Origin: an uncultured Olsenella sp.
Lineage (GTDB): Bacteria; Actinomycetota; Coriobacteriia; Coriobacteriales; Atopobiaceae
Length of the DNA: 64,000 nt
Reading direction: 5' to 3'
Assembly (NCBI GenBank): GCA_949287905.1
Contig: CASEHX010000028.1
Coordinates: 1 to 64,000 of the forward strand
The translations under genes and the position numbers were made by a program. A model generated the notes under the pieces. It had not been told where the DNA came from. It was given only the letters and a program-made list of their open reading frames with translations, and did not search any database. Position 1 is the stretch's first letter. Each line of letters opens with the position of its first letter. Shown here piece after piece: positions 1 to 6,886 of this stretch.

Positions 1-132
1 CCGCCTGCGTGGACGCCGGTCGGGACAGCACACTTTCTGTCCGAGTGCTAAAAACGGGGCGAGAGATATAAACACATGAGAAGCGGCCGCCTGCCTGCGC
101 AGACGGCCGCTTCGATAGCACACTTTTTGTCC
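1..132. repeat. Two copies of a degenerate ~90-bp direct repeat with a hairpin
   Basis: The block AGCACACTTTYTGTCC occurs at 27-42 and again at 117-132, exactly 90 bp apart. The CCGCCTGC-rich stretch before each copy is also similar, so the window seems to open inside a tandem array that continues to the left. A hairpin with 10-bp arms (GAAGCGGCCG at 80-89 and CGGCCGCTTC at 104-113) sits between the copies. I see no coding sequence in 1-307. Confidence 0.55.
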
Positions 133-149
133 TATAACCCGGAAACGGG

Positions 150-268
150 TTGTAGGTTGTTTTTCGTGGGGAGGTCGAGTAGGGGCGAAAAGTGGCTGAG
201 AAAAGTGCAGGTCAGAAAATGCTACTTTCTTGGTAGTACTTGGGCTTTACGTGAAAAACGACCTACAA
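150..268. repeat. 19-bp inverted repeat with 81-bp spacer
   Basis: TTGTAGGTTGTTTTTCGTG at 150-168 pairs with CGTGAAAAACGACCTACAA at 250-268; about 17 of 19 positions are complementary. The 81-bp spacer is AT-richer than the flanking genes and holds no convincing ORF. The layout (two inverted arms around a spacer of about 80-100 bp) recalls the 48-bp inverted pairs at 2958 and 47064, but the sequence is different. Function unknown. Confidence 0.5.
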
Positions 269-307
269 CTGGAAATGAGCCTTTCGGCGTGACAAAAAAG
301 CCTGTTG

Positions 308-1012
308 TTAGCGCTGTGGTGGGAGCGGGGGATCGACGGGACCACCTTCGTGTTGGAGTCTTCGCATCGATATGGTATACCACGCTCCCATCCCAAGGCT
401 GGCTGCCAGGGCAACCGGCAGTGGAACTGCCTCGAGGCACGAGATGAGTCTAAGTATCGCGAGGGCAAACATGCTCCCAATCATAACGTAGCCGTGAAGG
501 GCAACCTTCTTGGTGAGTCTTGTCCCTCGAGCGTCGTCTCTCGCGGGGTGCTCGCTGATGTAATTAATTATGTCGTAGTAGGTGTTCTTCACATTAAGAC
601 GCTTTCGGAGTTGGTAAAAGAGATAGATTATGACGAGGTAGGCCCCGAGCACGGCACAATCGAGGCAGAGCCAGAGCTGAGAGCGGAATACCGGGCTTAG
701 GTCCCAACATCTTCCGGTGATGGAGATCTCCATGAAGAGCCAGCAGACCATGCACGCCACGAAGAGGGCGGTCAGCTGACGGGCTCCTGAGTTTGTGCGG
801 CGCTTGATCTCCGGTACGTCGTCGCCAATGAGGTCGTCCACCGTGGTGCCGAGCTCGCGTGCCATGACCTTGAGGCTCACGATGTCGGGCAGGGTCTTGT
901 TGCGCTCCCAGTTGCTGATGGTCTGGCGGCTCACCTGGCAGAGCTCGGCAAGCTGGTCCTGGTGCATGCCGGCGGCCTCGCGGTGCTCGCGTATGCGTGT
1001 CCCAACGTCCAT
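308..1012 (-). CDS. XRE-family transcriptional regulator with C-terminal membrane segments
   Basis: This 234-residue protein starts with a Cro/CI-type helix-turn-helix at about residues 3-58 (QLAELCQVSRQTISNWERNK is the core). About four hydrophobic segments follow, near residues 80-97, 108-131, 167-189 and 192-210. That is the architecture of membrane-anchored XRE regulators. The start was placed at 1012 because GGAGGAGG lies six bases upstream of that ATG; longer starts lack such a site. It stands alone on the minus strand, divergent from the HAD gene. The target genes and the signal sensed cannot be told from the sequence. Confidence 0.85.
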   Translation of the reverse strand: MDVGTRIREHREAAGMHQDQLAELCQVSRQTISNWERNKTLPDIVSLKVMARELGTTVDDLIGDDVPEIKRRTNSGARQLTALFVACMVCWLFMEISITGRCWDLSPVFRSQLWLCLDCAVLGAYLVIIYLFYQLRKRLNVKNTYYDIINYISEHPARDDARGTRLTKKVALHGYVMIGSMFALAILRLISCLEAVPLPVALAASLGMGAWYTISMRRLQHEGGPVDPPLPPQR

Positions 1013-1196
1013 GGTGACCTCCTCCATAGGAGACTGCCCTCTGGCCACATCCTACCCGTCTTATCAAGGACACTGGCGTCTACCTGCGTCAAAATGCTTT
1101 GACATGGGGGACTGCTGGCGACATTTCGTCGGCGGGCGGAGCAGGCGAGACCTCTGATACACTGTCGCCGTTCACCGCGGACCCGAGGAGGACCAC

Positions 1197-1838
1197 ATGG
1201 CGCGCCCGGAGCGCATCGACGCCGTGCTCTTTGACTTTGACGGAACGCTCTGCAACACGGAGGTGGAGAACATCCGCCTCGTGCAGGGCGTGCTGCGCCA
1301 GATGGGCGCCGAGGTCTCGCTCGAGGAGCTCGAGGTGCTCACGGGCGGGGAGGACCGCGTGACGGTGCCGCCCATCCTGGAGCGCCACCACGTGGCGGGC
1401 ACGATCGATGAGTACGAGCGCCTGCGCGACGGCTGCTACCGGACGTATGCCGAGGCGGACCTCGTGCTTGAGCCGGGCTCGCTCGAGCTCGTCGACGGTC
1501 TGCGGGCGCGCGGCGTCAAGACCGCGCTCGTCTCGATGACGGTCTCGCGCTGCATCCTCACCGGCGTGACGCGGCTGGGGATCCTGAACCGCTTCGACGC
1601 GATCGTCTGCGGAGACATGGTCTCGCGGCGCAAGCCCGCGCCGGACCCCTACCAGTACGCGATGGGGCTTCTCGGCGTCGATCCTGCGCGTTGCGTTGCC
1701 GTGGAGGACTCGCCGACGGGCATCGCGTCGGCGAAGGCGGCCGGCTGCCACGTCATCGCCTACACCGGCTGCGACATCGTCCAGGACGTGAGCGCTGCCG
1801 ACGAGGCCGTCGACTCGTTCGTGGGGCTTGAGCTCTAG
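1197..1838 (+). CDS. HAD-superfamily phosphatase, beta-phosphoglucomutase-like
   Basis: This 213-residue protein has all four HAD motifs: DFDGT (D13 nucleophile, D15 acid/base), S113 in LVSMT, K146 in SRRKPAPDP, and E170-D171 in AVEDSPTG. The helical insertion between motif I and S113 is a type C1 cap, as in phosphoglycolate phosphatase and beta-phosphoglucomutase. It should act in the cytoplasm on a small phosphorylated sugar or metabolite; the substrate cannot be read from the sequence. GAGGAGG precedes the ATG. Its stop overlaps the stop of the convergent threonine aldolase gene by four bases. Confidence 0.85.
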   Translation: MARPERIDAVLFDFDGTLCNTEVENIRLVQGVLRQMGAEVSLEELEVLTGGEDRVTVPPILERHHVAGTIDEYERLRDGCYRTYAEADLVLEPGSLELVDGLRARGVKTALVSMTVSRCILTGVTRLGILNRFDAIVCGDMVSRRKPAPDPYQYAMGLLGVDPARCVAVEDSPTGIASAKAAGCHVIAYTGCDIVQDVSAADEAVDSFVGLEL

Positions 1839-2890
1839 GCGAGCGTAGCGGCCAGCGCGAGGAGCTCGTCCACGTCCTTCTCGGCCGTGGCCCAGGAGCA
1901 GACGAAGCGAGCCACCACGCTGCCGTCCGGCAGCTCGTAGAAGGTCTCGCAGCCGCACGCGGCCTCGAAGGCATCGCGCTGGGCGGGCATCATGACGAAG
2001 AACTGCTGGTTGGACGGCGCCTCGCCGTAGGGCTCAAAGCCGAGCTTGATAAGCCCCTCACGCAGGCGGAAGGCGCAGGCGTTGGCGTTTCTCGCCAGGC
2101 GCCAGTAGAGAGGCTCGCCGCCGCCTGCCGGCTGCTCGAACGCGGCCTCAAACTGCACGCCGAGCAGGCGCCCCTTGGCGAGCAGGCCGCCACGCTCCTT
2201 CTGCAGGAACGGGAACGCCTCGCGCAGGCGCGGGTCGGAGATGACCATGGCCTCGCCGAAGAGCATGCCGTTCTTGGTGCCGCCGATGTAGAACGCGCCG
2301 CAGCGCGCCGCGATGTGCTCGAGCGTGAGGCCACCCGCGGCGGGGGAGGTGAGGCCGCTTCCCAGGCGCGCGCCGTCGAGGAAGACGGGCAGGCCCTTCT
2401 CGTCCGCCCAGTCGCAGATGGCGTCAAAGCGCTCGAGGTCCCACACGCCGCCGAGCTCCGTGGTGTTGGAGATGTAGACGCAGCCGGGGCGCGTCATGTG
2501 GCGGCCCGTGGAGGTCTGGAAGCGCCAGACGCGCTCGGCGGCCTCGGGCGAGAGGAAGCCGTCGGCGTCGTCGGTGGGCAGCACGGTGCGTCCGCAAGCG
2601 GCCACGGCGCCGGTCTCGTGGACGTTGATGTGGGCGTCCTTCGTGCAGACGGCGCCCTCCCAGTCGCGCAGGAGCCCGGTCACGCCGATGACGTTTGCCG
2701 AGGTTCCGCCGATGCAGAACTCCACGTCGACGTCATCGCGGCCGCATGCGGCGCGGATGAGCTCGCGGGCGCGCTCGCAGTGGGCGTCGCCCTCGGTGTA
2801 GCCCACGGTCTGCTCGTCGTTGGTGGCGGTGAGTGCGGCCAGGATCTCGGGCGCGGCACCCTCGGAGTAGTCGTTGCGGAACATGCGCAT
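1835..2890 (-). CDS. Low-specificity L-threonine aldolase (PLP-dependent)
   Basis: This 351-residue protein belongs to the beta-eliminating lyase family (PF01212). Visible features are H91 in NVHETGA, which stacks on the cofactor, D172 in LDGAR, and the Schiff-base lysine K206 in YIGGTKNGM. Family members cleave L-threonine or L-allo-threonine to glycine and acetaldehyde in the cytoplasm. The start was set at 2890, an ATG in front of RMFRNDYSEG, which is where homologues begin; a second ATG lies two codons on. The gene is convergent with the HAD phosphatase, with the stop codons overlapping. Repeat elements fill the upstream gap. Confidence 0.9.
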   Translation of the reverse strand: MRMFRNDYSEGAAPEILAALTATNDEQTVGYTEGDAHCERARELIRAACGRDDVDVEFCIGGTSANVIGVTGLLRDWEGAVCTKDAHINVHETGAVAACGRTVLPTDDADGFLSPEAAERVWRFQTSTGRHMTRPGCVYISNTTELGGVWDLERFDAICDWADEKGLPVFLDGARLGSGLTSPAAGGLTLEHIAARCGAFYIGGTKNGMLFGEAMVISDPRLREAFPFLQKERGGLLAKGRLLGVQFEAAFEQPAGGGEPLYWRLARNANACAFRLREGLIKLGFEPYGEAPSNQQFFVMMPAQRDAFEAACGCETFYELPDGSVVARFVCSWATAEKDVDELLALAATLA

Positions 2891-2957
2891 GGTGTGCCTC
2901 GGTTCAACTTGGTGAAAAACGTATCCCGTACGTTGTATCACGGCTCGAGACGCGTGT

Positions 2958-3155
2958 GAGGCAGAAAAAACGGGCCGCAGTGTCACTTTTCGCCTCGTTT
3001 GTGTGCCTCGTTCTGAAGAGACCGGATTCTGGAGAGGCCGAAAGGAAAGAAACCCCAGATAGAGATTTCTAAACTTATGAGCAATCGCCTCAATGCCCTT
3101 ATTCATCCACACAAACGAGGCAAAAAGTGACACCGGAGAGCCAAAATACTGCCTC
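2958..3155. repeat. 48-bp inverted repeat pair, 102-bp spacer (family F, copy 1)
   Basis: The left arm is 2958-3005 and the right arm is 3108-3155, both exactly 48 bp. Each reads GAGGCAG, then 15 variable bases, then a conserved 26-bp end containing GTGTCACTTTT and GCCTCGTTTGTGTG. The 102-bp spacer is AT-rich and has no ORF. A second copy with the same arm length lies at 47064-47260. It looks like a small non-autonomous element or a long-hairpin RNA/DNA structure. No transposase is inside. Confidence 0.75.
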
Positions 3156-3177
3156 GACTCCTTTTGGGAACGCGTGA

Positions 3178-3290
3178 CGCTCGGCTGGGGCGCACCGCCG
3201 CAGCGCAGACGCTCGGCTGGGGCGCACCGCCGCTGCGCAGCCGCTCGGCTGGGGCGCACCGCCGCTGCGCAGCCGCTCGGCGCCGCGCAA
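3178..3290. repeat. 32-bp tandem repeat, three units plus a partial fourth
   Basis: Three consecutive 32-bp units start at 3178, 3210 and 3242; units two and three are identical and unit one differs at two positions. A truncated fourth unit starts at 3274. Each unit begins CGCTCGGCTGGGGCGCACCG. The array ends about 90 bp upstream of the ilvE start, so it lies in or near the ilvE promoter region and copy-number change could affect expression. That effect is inference. Confidence 0.85.
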
Positions 3291-3376
3291 TGTTACAACC
3301 TCCGCAAAGGTGGCGCCCCGCCCCTCGCGCAGGGTTTATCGTTTGCGCAGCACACAATCCCGGCAGGAGGGCAATC

Positions 3377-4423
3377 ATGGCAGTGGAGAAGAAGGACATC
3401 GACTGGGGCAGCCTCGGCTTTGCCTACCAGCCCACGGAATACAGCTACGTCTGCAACTACAAGGACGGTGCCTGGGAGGAGGGCGGCCTCACGACCGACC
3501 ACACCCTCACGCTCTCCGAGTGCGCGGGCATCTTCCACTACTGCCAGGAGGTCTTCGAGGGCCTCAAGGCTTACACCACCAAGGACGGCGACATCGTCTG
3601 CTTCCGCCCGGACCTCAACGCCTCCCGCATGGCCGACTCCGCGCGCCGCATCGTGATGCCGCCCTTCCCGGAGGACAAGTTCATCGAGGCCGTCAAGATG
3701 GTCGTCAAGGCCAACGAGGCCTGGGTGCCGCCCTTCGGCTCCGGCGCCACGCTCTACGTGCGCCCGTTCATGGTGGCAACCGGCGAGGTCATTGGCGTCG
3801 CGCCGGCCACGGAGTACCAGTTCCGCATCCTCGTGACGCCCGTGGGTCCGTACTACTCCGGCGGCGTCAAGCCCGTAGCCGTCAAGGTCCCCGAGTACGA
3901 CCGCGCCGCCCCGCACGGCACCGGCGCCATCAAGGCCGGCCTCAACTACGCGATGTCGCTCTACCCGAGCGTCCAGGCGCACGCCGAGGGCTTTGCGGAC
4001 AACATGTTCCTCGATCCGCAGACCCACACCTTCGTGGAGGAGTCCGGCGGCGCCAACTTCCTGTTCGTCGACAAGGACGGCACGCTCGTGGTGCCGCAGT
4101 CGGCCACCGACTCCATCCTTCCGTCGATCACGCGCCGCAGCCTCGTGCAGGTGGCGCAGGACCTGCTCGGCATGACCGTGGTGGAGCGCCCGGTCAAGTT
4201 TGAGGAGGTCGCGAGCGGCGCCTTCGTCGAGTGCGGCATGTGCGGCACCGCTGCCGTGATCTCCCCGGTGGGCAAGGTCGTCAACGGCGACACCGAGGTC
4301 GTCTTCGGCGAGGGCGGCATGGAGCATGTGGGCCCCGTCATGGCCAAGCTGCGCGAGACGCTCACCGGCATCCAGGACGGCGAGATCGAGGGTCCCGAGG
4401 GCTGGGTCGTCAAGATCGCCTAG
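3377..4423 (+). CDS. ilvE: Branched-chain amino acid aminotransferase
   Basis: This 348-residue class IV PLP aminotransferase interconverts leucine, isoleucine and valine with their 2-oxo acids, using 2-oxoglutarate/glutamate. The PLP lysine is K186 in GTGAIKAGLNYA. The family signature follows, with EESGGANFLFV and later CGMCGTAAVISPVG. Length and start match the longer bacterial/eukaryotic BCAT form (about 340-360 residues). CAGGAGG lies seven bases upstream of the ATG. The gene is monocistronic and is preceded by the 32-bp tandem array. Confidence 0.95.
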   Translation: MAVEKKDIDWGSLGFAYQPTEYSYVCNYKDGAWEEGGLTTDHTLTLSECAGIFHYCQEVFEGLKAYTTKDGDIVCFRPDLNASRMADSARRIVMPPFPEDKFIEAVKMVVKANEAWVPPFGSGATLYVRPFMVATGEVIGVAPATEYQFRILVTPVGPYYSGGVKPVAVKVPEYDRAAPHGTGAIKAGLNYAMSLYPSVQAHAEGFADNMFLDPQTHTFVEESGGANFLFVDKDGTLVVPQSATDSILPSITRRSLVQVAQDLLGMTVVERPVKFEEVASGAFVECGMCGTAAVISPVGKVVNGDTEVVFGEGGMEHVGPVMAKLRETLTGIQDGEIEGPEGWVVKIA

Positions 4424-4484
4424 CGAGAAGGACATCGAGTCTGCGCGGGCTGTCGGGACGTGGGTTCCCGGCGGCCCGCGCTTT

Positions 4485-4646
4485 CGGTTGTGCGCACTCG
4501 TGACGGTTATGCGCAGTGCCGCGGCGGGTGGTTCTTCTCGTCACGCCTGTGAGCTGGGATTTTGCAGAGTGGTGCGGCGCGCACAACCGAATGGAGCGCG
4601 CACAACCGTCGGCACTGCGCATAACCGTCGGCATTGCGCATAACCG
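4485..4646. repeat. 19-bp iteron array, head-to-head, 62-bp spacer (family D, locus 1)
   Basis: The 12-bp core CGGTTRTGCGCA occurs at 4485 and 4504 in direct orientation, then as its reverse complement at 4578, 4597, 4616 and 4635. Every step within an arm is 19 bp. The spacer between the arms (4516-4577) is 62 bp. Two other loci (18593-18811 and 42425-42605) have the same period and the same spacer length. It lies between ilvE and the hisS promoter. Constant spacing with variable filler suggests protein-bound DNA rather than a structural RNA; that is inference. Confidence 0.85.
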
Positions 4647-4689
4647 GAGCCCACGCTGGCGAGAAGGGCGGCGCGGACGTCGCTCGCGC

Positions 4690-4695
4690 TATACT
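4690..4695 (+). promoter_or_regulatory. Candidate -10 box for hisS
   Basis: TATACT lies about 50 bp upstream of the hisS ATG, downstream of the repeat array. No good -35 hexamer is visible at the right distance, so this is a weak call based on the -10 match and position. Confidence 0.4.
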
Positions 4696-4744
4696 TATCG
4701 GCTGTGAAACCGCGAGAAACGCACGGCGAGAAGGGAATCGCACG

Positions 4745-6061
4745 ATGGCACAGAAGGTTCAGGGCACCGAGGACCTCTACGGCGGCTACATGCGCGCCTG
4801 GCAGCGCATGCAGGACGTGGCGCGCGAGCTCTTTGGCGCCTACGGCTTTGACATGATCGAGACGCCGGCCATCGAGCAGGTGGACACCTTCGTCCACGGC
4901 ATCGGCGAGTCAACGGACGTGGTGCGCAAGGAGATGTTCCGCGTGGTCTCCGGCGCGCTCTTCGGCGACCTGCTGGAGAAGGGCTCCGAGGCGCACCTCA
5001 AGCCGCGCCAGCGCATGGCCATGCGCCCCGAGGGCACGGCCGGCGTTGTGCGCTCCGTGGTGGAGAACAACCTCGTGCCGCGGGGCGCGGCCCCGGCAAA
5101 GCTCTGGTACGCCGAGGCGATGTTCCGCGGCGAGCGCCCGCAGAAGGGGCGTCTGCGCCAGTTCCACCAGGTGGGCGTCGAGTGGCTCGGCGCGAGCGAC
5201 CCGGCGGCGGACGCCGAGTGCATCATCGTGCTCATGCAGTACTTCGAGCGCCTGGGCTTTGCCCGCGAGAACCTGCGCCTCGTGATCAACTCGATGGGCG
5301 ACGCCGCGTGCCGCCCCGCCTACCGCGACAAGGTCCGCGCGTTCATCCTGGACCACGCGGACGAGATGTGCCCTGACTGCCTCGAGCGCGCCCAGATCAA
5401 TCCGCTGCGCGCCTTCGACTGCAAGAACGACCACTGCCGCGAGGTCATGGCCGCGGCACCGCTCGCGCCGGACAACCTCTGCGAGGAGTGCGCGGCCCAC
5501 TACGCTGCCGTCAAGCGCTACCTGGACGCTGCCGGCGTGGCCTACGTCGAGGATCCCACGCTGGTGCGCGGCCTTGACTACTACACCCGCACGGTCTTCG
5601 AGGTTGAGGCCGTGGGCTCGGGCGTGGGTGCCATCGGCGGAGGCGGCCGCTACGACGGCCTCGTTGAGCTCGAGGGCGGCAAGCCCACGCCGGGCCTGGG
5701 CTTTGCGGTGGGCTTCGAGCGCATCGCGCTCGCGCTCGCGGCGGCCGGCGTGGAGATGGGCGGCGAGGAGCCGACCTGCGTCTACGTGGCCACGACCGGC
5801 GGCGAGGCGGAGCGCGCGGCAGCCTTCGACGCATGCCTTGCGCTGCGCGCCGCGGGCGTCCGCACCGAGGCCGACTACCAGGGCCGCTCGCTCAAGTCCC
5901 AGTTCAAGCAGGCCGACAAGCTCCACGCGCGTCTCTGCGTGGTGCTCGGCGGCGACGAGGTGGCCGCCGGCGTGGCAACGCTGCGCGACATGGGCACGCA
6001 CGAGCAGGTGCAGGTGCCCATGGCCGAGCTCGCCTCCGCGGTGACCGCCCGCCTGCGGTAG
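4745..6061 (+). CDS. hisS: Histidyl-tRNA synthetase
   Basis: This 438-residue class II aminoacyl-tRNA synthetase charges tRNA-His with histidine. Motif 2 (MRPEGTAGVVR), the histidine-specific LVRGLDYYTRTVFE block and motif 3 (GGGGRYDGL) are all present. A C-terminal anticodon-binding domain follows, containing DYQGRSLKSQFKQAD. The start is the ATG at 4745, just after GAGAAGGGAATC, and the protein begins AQKVQGTEDLYG as expected. The pseudouridine synthase gene follows 24 bp downstream on the same strand, so the two are probably co-transcribed. Confidence 0.97.
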   Translation: MAQKVQGTEDLYGGYMRAWQRMQDVARELFGAYGFDMIETPAIEQVDTFVHGIGESTDVVRKEMFRVVSGALFGDLLEKGSEAHLKPRQRMAMRPEGTAGVVRSVVENNLVPRGAAPAKLWYAEAMFRGERPQKGRLRQFHQVGVEWLGASDPAADAECIIVLMQYFERLGFARENLRLVINSMGDAACRPAYRDKVRAFILDHADEMCPDCLERAQINPLRAFDCKNDHCREVMAAAPLAPDNLCEECAAHYAAVKRYLDAAGVAYVEDPTLVRGLDYYTRTVFEVEAVGSGVGAIGGGGRYDGLVELEGGKPTPGLGFAVGFERIALALAAAGVEMGGEEPTCVYVATTGGEAERAAAFDACLALRAAGVRTEADYQGRSLKSQFKQADKLHARLCVVLGGDEVAAGVATLRDMGTHEQVQVPMAELASAVTARLR

Positions 6062-6085
6062 GGGAGCCCCTCGGGCATCGCAAGC

Positions 6086-6751
6086 ATGGACGACCTGCAC
6101 GTCATATACGAGGACGAGGTCCTGCTCGCCTGCGACAAGCCGGCGGGGATCATCGTCCACGGAGACGGCACGGGCGCGCGCACGCTCACGGACGCCGTGG
6201 CCGCGCACCTGGCGGCCGCCGGCCGTGCCAAAGCGCGCCCGCAGGCCGTCCAGCGCCTGGACGCGGAGACCACGGGGCTCACGCTCTTCTCGCTTGACCA
6301 TGCAACGCAGCCGGCGCTGGACGCGCAGGTCGCGGGCCATGGCATGAACAAGACCTATCTCGCGGTGGTGGCGGGGCGCGTCCCCTGGGCACAGAAGACC
6401 GTGCGCCAGCCTATCGGCCGCGACCGCCACGACGCACGCCGCATGCGCGTCTGCCGCCCCGACCAGGGTAGTCCGGCCGAGACGCGCTTCCGTCGCGTGG
6501 CCGAGAAGGACGGGCGAACGCTGCTTCTCGTCACGCTCGTGACGGGCCGGCGCCACCAGATCCGCGTGCACCTGGCCTCCCTCGGCCACCCGATCGTGGG
6601 CGACGCGCTCTACGGCGGGGCGAGAAGCTCCGCGGGGCTGCTTCTCCACGCCTGGCGAGAGGAGCTCGACCATCCGGTGACCGGCGAGCGCCTGCGCCTT
6701 GAGACCGCGTGGCCCGCGCGCCTGTGGCCGGAGCGCCCGGCGCAGCTCTGA
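6086..6751 (+). CDS. RluA-family pseudouridine synthase, short form
   Basis: This 221-residue protein isomerises uridine to pseudouridine in RNA. It has the catalytic aspartate D59 in QRLDAETTG and the family blocks ACDKPAGIIVH, TGRRHQIRVHLAS and GHPIVGDALYG. It has no N-terminal S4 RNA-binding domain, so it resembles short RluA-type enzymes more than RluC or RluD. The usual HRLD is QRLD here, but the catalytic aspartate is kept. It is probably in an operon with hisS. The target RNA (23S rRNA or tRNA) cannot be decided. Confidence 0.88.
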   Translation: MDDLHVIYEDEVLLACDKPAGIIVHGDGTGARTLTDAVAAHLAAAGRAKARPQAVQRLDAETTGLTLFSLDHATQPALDAQVAGHGMNKTYLAVVAGRVPWAQKTVRQPIGRDRHDARRMRVCRPDQGSPAETRFRRVAEKDGRTLLLVTLVTGRRHQIRVHLASLGHPIVGDALYGGARSSAGLLLHAWREELDHPVTGERLRLETAWPARLWPERPAQL

Positions 6752-6886
6752 GCTTTGGCGGCGCCATCTGCGCTTCTCGCCGGAACGAGACCCCGCGGCC
6801 GCTCGGCCTGTGCAATACTTAGCAGTTGAGGGGCGCCTCTGAGGGGAGGCGTGCCAAGCGATAGGACGTCCGGGAGAGGGGCAACC

